From the NCBI GenBank assembly GCA_009602735.1, contig WELA01004417.1, forward strand, positions 44,308 through 96,642: a stretch of DNA of 52,335 nucleotides, given 5' to 3'. The stretch comes from Mesotaenium endlicherianum (taxonomy: Eukaryota; Streptophyta; Zygnematophyceae; Zygnematales; Mesotaeniaceae). The notes below the pieces were generated by a model. The model had not been told where the DNA came from. It saw nothing but the letters and a program-made list of their open reading frames with translations, and searched no databases. Both the position numbers and the translations under genes were made by a program. Positions 22,249 to 32,783 of this stretch are shown here, piece by piece. Positions within the stretch are counted from its first letter, which is position 1, and the number at the start of each line of letters is the position of its first letter.

Positions 22249-23385
22249 ATGTACAACATGGCCTCACTTCCGAACTACTGCAGCAATTGCGGCCTACAAA
22301 GAGGAAGAGGACTCTCCTACTGTGAGAGGTGCAGCAAGTCCTTCATGCGAGCCGTTGAGGTGGACCCTCAGGAGTGGCATTCAAACTATAGGAGACGTCT
22401 GTATGCAAGGTTAGATTCTACTCCTCAGGCAGGTGTTCGCATGGTTGATGTGAATGTCCCTAAAGCTTTGTTTGAGACTCTGTTTGAGAGAGTAGGCACA
22501 GAAGTCTCACATTATATCACCAAAACAGAGCCTATGGTGTCCAGGAGCATTCGAAGAGTTTGTTGGTCTGTAGAAGACTTAGATGCCCTCCTATCTTTTC
22601 AAAGTGTGAATGCCGATTTGGGCTATGGGGCAGCAAAGTTGTTACCAAAGTCAGGGGAGGTTGTTGCTATCATCCCCCCTTTCTTCATAGATTGGAGGAT
22701 GAACAAGTCAAGAGAGAAAACACTTACTTTAAAATTTTCATTTTCAATCTTAAATAGGGGGGGGCATGTTGTGCTGGCTCCTGATCAGTGCTATGACAGA
22801 CTAGTTTGGAAAGCACCTCACAACATAGACACTAGCACTCACATTCACTACAGGCTAGTTGATTATTGTCATAGGATGCTTGCTCGTGGACTTTGTGTGA
22901 AAGATTCCATGATAGAGGCTGCAGATATAGCAAGAGCAAGCCTTGTACAGAAGGAACAAGAGAGAGTTTCTCGAGAGAAAGAGAACTTAAGGAAAGCTTG
23001 CGAGTTGCAGGAAGCTGCTGACTTAATAGCTCGTGAATTAAGCATGCGTAGGAATGAGGATATGCGCACACCCGCACAAGTAAAAGCAGACTTTGATGTT
23101 GCCTTTCAACCTCTGCCTCCATCTGATACTAAAGTAGCTAGACAAGCTGCTATACAAGTCATGAGAGATGCTAGGGAAAAGATTGCAGAGCAAGTCAGGC
23201 AGCTGCAGGTGCACAGAGCAGAGGAGGACAGATTGCAAGAAGAGCGGCAGAAGGAGCGTGAGCAAGCGGCACCAAAGTTATTTGTTCCAGGCGAGAACCT
23301 GACAGGGCGAGAGCTCATGAAGAGAGCTCGAGAGATAGCTGCCTGCAGGAGGAAGCTACCACCTTTGGAGGTGAGCTGCCTATAG
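22249..23385 (+). CDS. Uncharacterised 378-residue zinc-ribbon and coiled-coil protein
   Basis: I do not recognise the family. The N-terminus has two CxxC pairs, CSNC and CERC, 14 residues apart, a likely zinc ribbon. The middle (residues 60-210) is a globular region with no familiar motif. Residues 220-340 are highly charged with E, K, R and Q and should form a coiled coil. A second in-frame ATG four residues on (ATGGCC) is a better-context start than the first. The gene points toward the minus-strand gene at 25836-23443, and only 57 bases separate their stops. The tail-to-tail pairing suggests both belong to one mobile element, with this one as an accessory DNA-binding or regulatory protein. 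Confidence 0.6.
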   Translation: MYNMASLPNYCSNCGLQRGRGLSYCERCSKSFMRAVEVDPQEWHSNYRRRLYARLDSTPQAGVRMVDVNVPKALFETLFERVGTEVSHYITKTEPMVSRSIRRVCWSVEDLDALLSFQSVNADLGYGAAKLLPKSGEVVAIIPPFFIDWRMNKSREKTLTLKFSFSILNRGGHVVLAPDQCYDRLVWKAPHNIDTSTHIHYRLVDYCHRMLARGLCVKDSMIEAADIARASLVQKEQERVSREKENLRKACELQEAADLIARELSMRRNEDMRTPAQVKADFDVAFQPLPPSDTKVARQAAIQVMRDAREKIAEQVRQLQVHRAEEDRLQEERQKEREQAAPKLFVPGENLTGRELMKRAREIAACRRKLPPLEVSCL

Positions 23386-23442
23386 CTACTACCTAATCTT
23401 CTACCTAGCGCTACTTCTATTGTTTGTCTACAGCAGGTGCTT

Positions 23443-25836
23443 CTACATGCTTTCACTACAATCGCCAATTTCTGTCGTTCTTGTTCTTGTTACCAATGGT
23501 GCCAGCGCTTGTCTCTTGATGACCACCTTCTTTCTCTTCTCCCTTTCATTCCTAGTTATTGGCAGCTCTATGATGGATGACAGAGCTCTTTGCCCACTCT
23601 CTTGGTGCATAGTCTGGCCTATCCTTCCTTTGCTATACACCCTCCCTGTAGCGTCGACCATGACCTGCCTCTTGTTGGTCTTAGCTGATTTCCTCCACTG
23701 ATGCAATGCCTCAATGCCTTCACCACTAAATTGGTCAAGGTCCCCGTGTCTTCGTATCATGTCACCTATGTGGCATTTGAGGATGTGCATGTACTCTGTA
23801 ATCTGGTCAGCAGCGCATGCCGCCACAAACTTATCTTCAAAGTCATCAGCAAGTGCCTCCACAAGGGAAGCCTTTGCTTCTCTCTCTGCGTATGTGTCCT
23901 CTGAGGATATTGGCTCCATGAGGGCAGCCAAACACACTCCATATGCATCCCATGTCTCTAACACTGCCTGTAACTTTTCTGCGTCTGTAGGCAGGTCACA
24001 AAAGACACAGGCTGCCAGCTCTACAAAGTGCTCCAGGAGGCGGTGGCACTCTCGACCGATGAAGCTTGGCTTCGCCGCCCGGTTTCTCTTCTCGCCTTTG
24101 CTGAGGGCCTTCACCGCCTCCTTAGGTATCTTCGCCTTCACTTTATCTTTAAGAATCTTGTAGAACTCATCTTCCTTCTTTTGTCCTGGTGGTAGGAATG
24201 CATGGAGAGTTCTCTCGTACAAGGTTGCAGAGATCCGCAAGTTCAAATGCAAAATGCAAACAACGCAGTCATTGGGCGGGATGTTAAATAGAGGGGGCTT
24301 CTTGTGCCTCTGTCCTTGGTGCTGCAGCTGGTAGTCTATCCTCGCCTTCGTGCTCTCCTTTTCTGGCTTACCCCGTGTCGTCTTCATGATATCATTGTCC
24401 ATGTCTGACTTGTGCTCAAAGTGCTTTGAGCAGTGGGGACAGGTCATGGGCAATCTGTCCATGTCAGGAGCATGTGCTGCAGCCTTCATCCCCTCCAAGG
24501 TGCGGGAGACGCTCGCACCGCGCTGACACCTGTCGTGGATGTCCTTCAACGTCACGAGGCACCACAAACACGGGTACGTTGAGCTTGCCCCTGTCAGCCC
24601 GTACAAGCTATTACTGAACTTGTAGTCCCCACCTTGATACACTTTTACTCTAAATAGCCCACCCCCCACGTGCAAGCCTGCCTGATTGACCTCCTCCAAG
24701 TCTTCGAGCAGCCTTGAAGACACAGCTTGTATGCTGTTGTAGTCGTCTTCGCCTTCAAAACACACGACTGTACAAGTATTCCTTGCTGAGTTTGTCATGC
24801 CCAAGCTATCTTTTGTAATGACTTTCACAGCGATGGTGGTCTGGTTCACTCCTCTATGTAGGACAGCCGCATCTCCAATAACTTGTACCCTTACAACTCG
24901 GCCTGGACGAAGCTCTAACTGTAGAATCCGTTGTCTCAAAACCTCATGCAATGACATGGTTACACTGAGTCCATCTGCACTCTCCTGGGGGCTGACATCT
25001 GCATATATTTTAGCTGCCAGCTTCTCTACCTTCCTCCTAGAAGCAATCTTGGGGAGACGAATACTTGTGCCTTGTAAACACCTGGGCTCCCACAACCCTG
25101 TCTGTTGAGAGTAGGTCTTAGACAACATGTTCACAAGCATCTGATATTGCTCTTGGGAAAGTTTCAATCTGTACTTTATGGCCAATCCCAGCTTGTCATC
25201 CCACTGCTCTTGAATCTGCTTGACAGTGGCCTCCTCTACGCGCTCCTTTAAGTGCAATTCAGCCATGATTGCTTCTAGCATGTCCTTGTTGTCAGGCTTG
25301 TTCAAGAAGGCGGTCAAGGACTTGGTCATGTTTGTCTCTGATACAAACTTGTCTCCCATGAAGAGCTTTAAGTCATTGCTCATTCTCTGCCACGTCTTCG
25401 CAGATTCTCCACCGACTCTACGCCTCTTTGCTGCAGAAGATACAAGTGCTGCTGTCAACACTTTCTGCTTCAGGTACTTGATCTCCCTCTTAGCAGCTCT
25501 TAGCTCTTTCTTGATACCCACAAACTGGTGTGCAATTTGCACTTCTCTATCTGCTGCTTTTCTTTTCAAGCTTCTATTCTCATCTGCAAACTTCAACATA
25601 TCTGATTTATATCTCTCCACTTTGTTGTGTGTCCTTGTAGAAGTATCTATTTGTGTACTGGCAGCAGTACTTGTTGTAGGCGCCACCTTCTTCACAAATC
25701 TGCCACCTGCACCTCTAGGCATATCTGTGTTGCTTTGGGGTCTTGCCATGGTCATTCTATTGGGTTGATTCTTATGCTTTTTGGGTGTGGGCATTGGTGC
25801 AGGCTCATCCTGGGAGGGTTGTTCTACAAGTTTCAT
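23443..25836 (-). CDS. Candidate transposase of an unclassified DNA transposon (797 residues)
   Basis: The N-terminal 130 residues are basic and then coiled coil (VERYKSDMLKFADENRSLKR). The core has VQVIGDAAVLHR near residue 320, GGDYKFSNSLYGLTGASS near 402 and the CLWC pair near 425. A CPHCSKHFEH zinc motif near 465 and ILHLNLRI near 527 follow. This series (GDxxx, then GGDYKF, then a CxWC pair, then HLxLR) is shared with multi-copy uncharacterised proteins that I recall from cnidarian genomes. It looks like an RNase H-fold transposase with interrupted acidic residues. The catalytic third acid may lie in GEGIEALHQW near residue 740. The frame is intact, which suggests a recent insertion. The alternative is a domesticated or host gene. 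Confidence 0.6.
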   Translation of the reverse strand: MKLVEQPSQDEPAPMPTPKKHKNQPNRMTMARPQSNTDMPRGAGGRFVKKVAPTTSTAASTQIDTSTRTHNKVERYKSDMLKFADENRSLKRKAADREVQIAHQFVGIKKELRAAKREIKYLKQKVLTAALVSSAAKRRRVGGESAKTWQRMSNDLKLFMGDKFVSETNMTKSLTAFLNKPDNKDMLEAIMAELHLKERVEEATVKQIQEQWDDKLGLAIKYRLKLSQEQYQMLVNMLSKTYSQQTGLWEPRCLQGTSIRLPKIASRRKVEKLAAKIYADVSPQESADGLSVTMSLHEVLRQRILQLELRPGRVVRVQVIGDAAVLHRGVNQTTIAVKVITKDSLGMTNSARNTCTVVCFEGEDDYNSIQAVSSRLLEDLEEVNQAGLHVGGGLFRVKVYQGGDYKFSNSLYGLTGASSTYPCLWCLVTLKDIHDRCQRGASVSRTLEGMKAAAHAPDMDRLPMTCPHCSKHFEHKSDMDNDIMKTTRGKPEKESTKARIDYQLQHQGQRHKKPPLFNIPPNDCVVCILHLNLRISATLYERTLHAFLPPGQKKEDEFYKILKDKVKAKIPKEAVKALSKGEKRNRAAKPSFIGRECHRLLEHFVELAACVFCDLPTDAEKLQAVLETWDAYGVCLAALMEPISSEDTYAEREAKASLVEALADDFEDKFVAACAADQITEYMHILKCHIGDMIRRHGDLDQFSGEGIEALHQWRKSAKTNKRQVMVDATGRVYSKGRIGQTMHQESGQRALSSIIELPITRNEREKRKKVVIKRQALAPLVTRTRTTEIGDCSESM

Positions 25837-27150
25837 CTTGAAAAAGACCTTCTGTATGAAAGTGTACAGAGTTATAGGCGGATGGTAGGTAGGTAGGTGG
25901 TAAAAAATGGGTTCAGAAGATTTTTTGGTAATTCTTTTATTTCTGTTATTTTTGTTTTTTTGATTTTAAAAATATTTTTTTTTCATTTTTTGAAAAAAAA
26001 TTATGTGAACATGTAGACTTCACCTTGACCTACATACCAAAAATATGGCACAGAATGAAATGCACATGTAGTAGGACTTATGAGAGTCTGTATACTGAAA
26101 TGTCAATTGTTTTACGCGTACATTCTATTGAACTTCAAAAACCCACTAAGGTCTCAAATCACTTTCAAATTTCAAACTTAAGACTGTTATGCAATCCTCT
26201 TACATAGGAGAAAAGTGATGCAAAGTTATAGGATGACACAATGCCAAGTTGCTAACTTATGCCACTCAACACATGCATCAAAAAATGTCAGCTTTCAAGA
26301 AGTACCCGACTTATCGCCTACTTTTGCATGGGTAACTCAGGGGCCCTATCTTGGGCTATGGTGCTTATAATGGGCTGTAACTTGACCATTAACACTATGG
26401 GGGGGTTCAAAATCTAGTAGAACCATTTTCAGATCTGTACTCTAAGTGTTTCTGCATTGCACGGACTGGCATGCTTCACATGTGCGAGAAACTCCACATG
26501 TCACATTTTGAAGGCTCACAGCCTGGTATGATTTGATGCAAACTGATTTTTTTTTTGATCCATGGTTACCCAGTTGGGTCCTTAATGCCTCCTAAAATTT
26601 TGGGGGGATTCAAGAAAGTGGAGTACAAGTTATGGCCATCTGTATGAAGTGAAAGAATAGTGCAACATGTAATATTTTTTCAAATATCGCTTACTTTTGC
26701 AGATTTCAGTTTGTGTGCATATCTCGGGTCTCACTGAATGGAATGACCCAAAACTTCACCAATAGCTCTATAGGGGCATGAAAAATCCAAAGAAACAATT
26801 TTCAGATCCGTACTACAAGCATATAGCATTTTACGGACGGCCACTCTTCACATGTGTGAAAAGCGCCACATGGCAAACTTTGGAGGCCCATAACTTAAAG
26901 TGATTCTATGAAAATTCAAATATATTTTTTATTTCATGGCTACCTATAAGGGTCCTTAGTACACTCTTGGAATATGGAGTCCATTAGGAACTTTTTGAAC
27001 AACTGATGGTCATTTGTATGAAGCAACAAGAATGAGAGAAAGTGACAATTTCCACTTTTGTCGACATATTCTTCAATTTCACTAAAAATGTAATAACTTA
27101 TGGAGAATATGTAAGCTGTGCCTGAAACTTTAGGGAGGTTTATATATGGG
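25837..27150. repeat. AT-rich leader with a diverged direct duplication
   Basis: No gene was found. Two imperfect copies of a unit of about 380 bases lie side by side, at roughly 26340-26700 and 26740-27050. Both contain TTTTCAGATC.GTACT, then ACATGTG.GA, then CCACATG, then GGGTCCTTA and then TTTGTATGAAG-like words in the same order. The duplication lies upstream of the transposase-like gene and may be a subterminal part of that element. Confidence 0.55.
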
Positions 27151-27219
27151 GGTTATCTACTAGTATCCCAAATTTCAAACCATTCCGACAAGATCGCCGC
27201 AAATGGCGATAAAAAGAAC

Positions 27220-27567
27220 CTAAGTGTCCAAAAAATGGGCATTTGGGTTGCATGTGGGTGTCTTGAGCTTTGCAGCCGCGAAGTCAGCCTGAAACTCCGA
27301 GATAGTATCTTCCAGATCACAGGTGCCTGGCCTACCGCTGAAGCGGTAGGCAGACCTGTCAGTCCTGACCTCTTGGTCACCTGCCATGGGATACCAGAAA
27401 TCGTAGTGAGCCCACTGGGGAGATGGCTCAGAAACAACTGCCGTGTGCTGGAGAGCAGGTTGCTCTTCCTCGGCGGGTTCAGTGACAGTGCTGAGATCTG
27501 AGTCTGAGTCTTCTCCACTAACCCCTTCGTAGTATGGCTGATAAGAAAGCCCACTACGGGTAGGCAT
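27220..27567 (-). pseudogene. gag-like N-terminal fragment of an unassigned retroelement
   Basis: This 115-residue minus-strand frame begins MPTRSGLSYQPYYEG and continues with an acidic, E- and S-rich segment. Basic, tyrosine-containing starts of this kind are common in Gag proteins of plant and algal retroelements. It stops at 27220, close to where the AT-rich transposon leader begins, so it is probably the truncated 5' end of an older element. The call is tentative. Confidence 0.35.
27330..27351. other. Perfect 10-bp palindrome
   Basis: The arms GCCTACCGCT and AGCGGTAGGC are separated by GA. The hairpin lies inside the gag-like frame. Confidence 0.6.
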
Positions 27568-28560
27568 ACGCTGAAGGTTCTAATTGCTTGCAGGCAAAGA
27601 GAGATCTTTTAGAAGTAAGGGATGTGTACTCTCCAGAGTGAGCACCTCAAGACTGTAATCTGGTAGGAAAACAACTGATGAAGTATGGCCCAAAAGACCA
27701 CTGGAAGCACATCATGATCTTCAGAGTAGTCCTATGGCAGGGGTTTAAGCTGTGACTTTGCTCCACTTGTAAAGTTCTTCAAGTGACTGGAAGCCTGGAG
27801 GGCTTGCTCCTCACAAGAGAGTAACTAAGTGGTCCTGAAAACACAAGAGATAAAAGTGTAAGCTTTACTGATAATCTCTGTTACTTACACCTGGCATAAT
27901 GGACTTCTAAAAGATGTCTCTTCTAGGGACATCTCTAGTATTTATACTCCTGGAAATCCGGCGGGGTACGCGGCGGATCCAATGCATGTAGTCACTCTAG
28001 GAGGCTCTCCTATGTCCACTAATGTGTACAAGGCATGTACTAGCACTCCTATAGGCTAGGCATTACTCAAACCAATCAAAGCAAGGTGCGTAGGATATGC
28101 TACATGTCCCTCATTGGCCGAGCTTACCTTGGGTGGTTCTACCTAGATAGCGCCTCAAAAGTGGATCTGAAAATTGAGGAAGCTTCCTCTAGGAGTAGGT
28201 GATGCAGTCACCAAGTTATAGCCTCAATGATGCACATATACTATGGAAATGCAAAGCTTATGTAGGCTAAGGGGCTCGCGGATTTGTGCGCACAAGCTAG
28301 GGGTTTTAGGGGGTCACGAATAGGCAAGAATGTGCACATTGAAACACACATTGCCCTTTGGTGAGGATCCGCTAGGGGCCGGTAGGTGACGCGGGCTAGA
28401 TCGCTCATATCTCGCGCGATACATGACCAAATGACGCGAACCCGGTGCCATTCGGAAGGTGACTCGACGCGCTACACTTTGGTGACTTGGAAATTGAGAA
28501 AAGGTCAACGTATGGATGCGTAAAGTCTATGCAAAGTCGGCCTTCCTAGGTTGGTGGTTC
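27568..28560 (-). promoter_or_regulatory. Probable LTR or 5' leader upstream of the gag-like fragment
   Basis: No coding region was found. On the minus strand a good TATA box, TATAAATA (27946-27939), precedes the gag-like start by about 370 bases, as in an LTR with leader. I did not find a second LTR to confirm the boundaries. Confidence 0.35.
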
Positions 28561-28599
28561 ACACACGTGGAGCTCGGTTTCGTGCGGCAACCTCGACTC

Positions 28600-30115
28600 A
28601 ATAAATCATGACATAGCTAGAAGAGCGGTAGTTGCGCTCGAACACCTCAATTTGCCACTAACTCTCCGCTGCATTTTCATTATCCTTGTCAAAGCCTTGG
28701 CACTATGGTGTGTCATTGCATGTCTTATTATGATTATTAGGGAGTATGAAAAGCTTCTAAGTCCCACATCCATTAATGTTACAGTTGCAAGAGCGCCAGC
28801 TGCGCTTGATCTCCTCAATTTGCCCCTAACTCCCTGATTGGATAATCTGTTTCTGCATTTGCATTGTCAAAACCTAGTCATTGTGGTGAGTGTTTGCATG
28901 TCTTTGTACAAGTATTGGGGAGTATTTCAAGCCTCTAGCTCCCACATTCAATAATATTACCGGCCTCCATAGTTGCAAGAGCGCCAATTGCGCTCGATGT
29001 CCTCAATTTGCCCCTAACTCCCCACTCAAATAATGTTTCTGCATTTTCACAATTCTTATCAAAACCTTGGCTCTATGCTGAGTCATTGCATAATTTTATA
29101 TGGTTAAGAGGGAGTATGACAAGCCTCTAATTCCCACATCTAGTACACCCTCCGTAGTTGTAAGAGCGCCAATTGCGCTCGATATCCACAACTTGCCTTA
29201 ACTCCCCGCTCGAATAATTTGTTTTTGCATTTTTATTGTCCTTGTCAAAGCCTTGTCACTGTGGTGAGTATTTGCATGTCCCTCCACGGTATTATGGAGT
29301 ATGCCAAGCCTCCACCTTCCACTTGCATTAATAATACAACCCTCCATAGTTGCAAGAGCGCCAGTTGCGCTCGATTTTCTTAATTTGCCCTTAACTACCC
29401 GCTAGGAAAATATATTTTTGCATTTTCACTGGTCATGTCAAAGCTTTGTCATCGTGGTGATTGATTGCATGTCTCTTTATGGGTATTAGGGAGTATGGCA
29501 AGCCTCTAGATTCCACAACCATTAGTATTACAATCCTTCATAATTGCAAGAGCGCCAGTTGCGCTCGATCTCCTCCATTTGCTCCTAATTACCTGCTCGA
29601 ATAACTTTACTGACCTTGTTAAAGCCTCGTCACTGTGGTGAGTGATTAAGTGTGTTTGTATGAAGATTAGTGAGTATGCCAAGCCCCTAATTTTGAAATC
29701 CATTCATAATTCAACTCTCCATAGCTACCTCGGAGCAAGTTACACTTGATCTTGTCGAGTTGCCCCTCAGTACCCATTCGGCTAGCAACTTATTAACATT
29801 TGCACTAGCCTAGTCCAAACCTTGTGACTATGTTCAGTCATTGCATGTCTTCTTATGGGGATGAGAGAGTGTTCCAAGTCCCCAGTTCCCACATCCATTC
29901 ATATTTCAACCCTCCATGGCTATAACTTGGCAAGTTGCGCTCGATCTCGTCGAGTTGCTCCTAAGTACCCATGTGGCTAGCAACTTATCAACATTTTCAC
30001 TGGTCTAGTCTAAACCTTGTGACTATGTTCAGTCATTGCATGTTCTTGTATGGGAATTATAGAGTGTTCCAAGTCCCTAAATCCCACATCCATTCATAAG
30101 ACAACCCTCAATAGC
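28600..30115. repeat. Satellite-like tandem array, about eight units of 170-200 bp
   Basis: Diverged units repeat the same word order: a TTGCATGTCT word, GGGAGTATG.CAAGCC, TTCCCACATCC, CCTCCATAGTTGCAAG, the hairpin GAGCGCC..TTGCGCTC and then CTAACTCCC. The hairpin core occurs near 28623, 28791, 28979, 29165, 29355 and 29549. It has decayed in the last two units near 29735 and 29930. Spacing is between 168 and 198 bases. The array ends where a truncated LTR begins at 30119. No convincing gene lies in it. Confidence 0.8.
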
Positions 30116-30118
30116 TAC

Positions 30119-30675
30119 AAGTCAATTGCAAATAAACTAACATCAATCATGCCATCAGTAAACTCATCCATAAAGCAAGGTAAGAAGCAATTTGTGCAAT
30201 GGCTTCTAAACTTGGATTCAAATATTCCCTCAGTAAGCGGTACGTTGAGTAGGCCTTGTTTTCCAACGCCAAACTTGAGACGTAACCTAGCTTATGTACA
30301 TGGAATGAGTTTACTGTTCAATGGCAAGTGCAATGGCATCGCCTACCCGAGACTCAACTACGTCGATAGGACCTCGGCTAACCAAATTCACAGCCATCTT
30401 CCTCCCATCATCCCAAATCGCCATCCACTTAAGGGTCTCATATGGCCACTCATCCGACATATCACACTTAGGTGCATCACTAGGTAGTTCACTGATACCG
30501 AGTACGGCAGCCAGCTGATTGTCAAAGAATGTGTCAGCAAGCTAACCTATAGTGGGCTTCAGCTTGCTGCTCTCGGCTGAGTCATTATACTGAATATTAC
30601 TAAAAGTTTAGCAGAATTGATATGAACTAAAGTTCAGCAGACTGAGCAATGAACATTATAAGGCTGGTTCATTAC
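30119..30675 (-). repeat. Truncated chromovirus LTR
   Basis: This is the reverse complement of the LTR at 40304-41049, diverged by many substitutions. Its outer end begins with TGTAATGAACCAG on the minus strand at 30675. The other end stops about 150 bases short of a full LTR, at the edge of the satellite array. Confidence 0.75.
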
Positions 30676-31699
30676 AAGAAGTAACAAGTTGATTCATATG
30701 TTTCCTTCAGACCAATTGATACCCTACCACTCTTCATCGATCCATATCCTTCCTAATGTGTCCTTTTGTTTGGTTTGCCATTTGTCCCGCTGACAAGGAC
30801 TATCCTCTCTAGATGTCACCCTGGGAACCAACTTCTGATAGTCAACCTATCATGGTTATTCACACATGGCCACTGCCACTCGACGTGCTCCTTAAGGTAT
30901 ATTTCTAACTGATAGATAAGGTGTTGTTTACAATGACTAACAATAAGGTATTAAATGTCTAACACTAAGGTATTGGCAATCGACGATCACTTTCAAACGA
31001 TAAATCCAAGGCCGAGGACACCTAAGGCAGACTATCATCGCATGATATTAGTGTGATGAACGAGGTCGGCGAAACTTTACAGGTGCTACTCTTGTCGCAA
31101 TTGGCATTGTCGGCAGGCGCTAGGCATCGATATTACTGAGGGAAGAAAGGTCCCTAATCGCGGGTGACAATGACTGGGGAGGGACTACTCCCTGGATTGG
31201 GAACTCAAGCAACTGACCTATGTGCTTTGGGTAAAAACCCCCCCTCTTAGGGGGAAAAGCCCACAGCGTGTTAGCCACAAAGGCGAAAAGAATAACAGGA
31301 AACTGAACTGGGCACTTCTGGGCAAACGGGCAGCTATTGGCTAGAGCAAAAAATGAGCTATGGACGAGCTAAAGCGAGGACGTGCACACCCAAATGCCTA
31401 GTAATTGGTGAGACAAAGAACGAGAGGAATAGGAGTCAATAAGCGTTGTTATGGCCGCGAGTGAGAGCAACGGATTTGCAAGTTAACGTGTGTTTGTGTG
31501 TGGTTACACAAGCATCCTACACTAAAAGTGAGGAGGACGAGGAAGCACAATCACGTAACACAATATTAGGTCGCGACAAATAAGTAAAGCATCTCTCCCA
31601 TGTAAACGAACATACAAAGCTAACGCCTTTATGATGTTAGCTCGCGGCCTAAGTAGCATGCCCTCTCCTATCACCAAACACTACTCGAACAAAACAAAA
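30676..31699. other. No recognisable feature
   Basis: I see no gene. A hairpin with arms CCCCC and GGGGG lies at 31240-31254, with outer pairing of GCTTT and AAAGC. The stretch may contain an unrecognised part of the repeat described at 31700-32236. Confidence 0.3.
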
Positions 31700-32236
31700 G
31701 TCTAACCGCATCGATTGACGCGTCTTTGCGTCGCTACTCACACAAATCCAATTATATAGAAATTTCAAGAAAATATACCAAAGGTCAACCAAACATGTGT
31801 GACCTATCCCCAAGTGACGTGACACCCCCACTCATCCCTTACCCTCCCTATCCCCTAGCAATCCCGAGTGCATACTCGTCGGGATTGCCTACGGTACGTG
31901 ACAACCTAGCTATGGACAGTAGGGAATCTCACTGAGTACCCGCACCAAGCCTTCAGGCAAGCGAACCTGAGGGTCGACCTCCACATGTGGGGGCGGCAAC
32001 GCCACACATGGAGGGAAGAAGTATGCGCGTGATCTGGAGGGAGCCTCACAGCTGCTCAACAGCAGATCCTCGTGAGCAGATCATGGGTCCCAGTGTTCAC
32101 CACTACTGCCCACACTAGACCATCCTCACCTACCATCCTAACCCAACTAACCACTAGTCTCGTCATTGGCCCTCCACCCGTATGTGCTCCCACCAGACAC
32201 CAAAGGGACTCGACAAGGACGGGCATGACACCCTAT
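31700..32236 (-). repeat. Non-coding repeat family, copy 1
   Basis: The reverse complement aligns with 34500-34930. Shared words include CTAGTGGTTAGT.GGGTTAG, GGTAGGTGAGGATG, TGCCGCCC and TGTGGAGGTC, in the same order. It begins with TGTCATGCC on the minus strand, preceded by an A- and G-rich tract, which could be an LTR start. No protein is encoded. Confidence 0.6.
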
Positions 32237-32257
32237 TTTAGTACCTAGCTCGGTACT

Positions 32258-32783
32258 TGAAATGAATCGACTGTATTTAATAAGAGGATGTTTACATCAG
32301 CAAGTAATCTTTATGATGTTTTCTGGTTAATGTATTTATCAGCGAAAGACCACAAAACTAACGTGAGCACTGAGCAATACTCATAAGTCAAATGCACGTA
32401 ACGAGCATCAATCATGCAATCAGTAACTCAACATAAGCAAGGCTAGTAAGCTGTATCATGTAACGACTTGCAGCCTTAGATTCAGATGTTCCTTTGGTAA
32501 ATTGTTCGGAGAGAGTTGGCCTCATTTCTTAACGCCGAACTCGAGAGCATGACCTAACCTATGTACATGGAATGAGTTTACTGTTCAACGGCAACTGCGA
32601 TAGCACCGCCTGCCCGAGAGTTAACCACGTCGGTAGGACCTTGGCTAATCAAATCCAGAACCATCTCGCATCATCTCGAATCGCCATCCACCCCAAGGTT
32701 GTCATCTGGCCACTCATCTAGTAAATCACACTTGGATGCATTACTAGGCAATTCACTGATACCGAGTACGGCAGTCAGCTTAT
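32258..32783 (-). repeat. Chromovirus LTR fragment
   Basis: This is the reverse complement of the 3' part of the LTR seen at 40304-41049, from its terminal TTTCA at 32258 inward. It stops about 200 bases before the LTR start and runs straight into an integrase fragment. Confidence 0.75.

Noticed and set aside
28600-30115. CRISPR array
   Set aside because: Units are long, diverged and without unique spacers, and the DNA is nuclear eukaryotic; this is a satellite.
31238-31256. C5/G5 hairpin as a transcription terminator or attachment site
   Set aside because: It has no gene context and the DNA is eukaryotic; the structure alone is not evidence.
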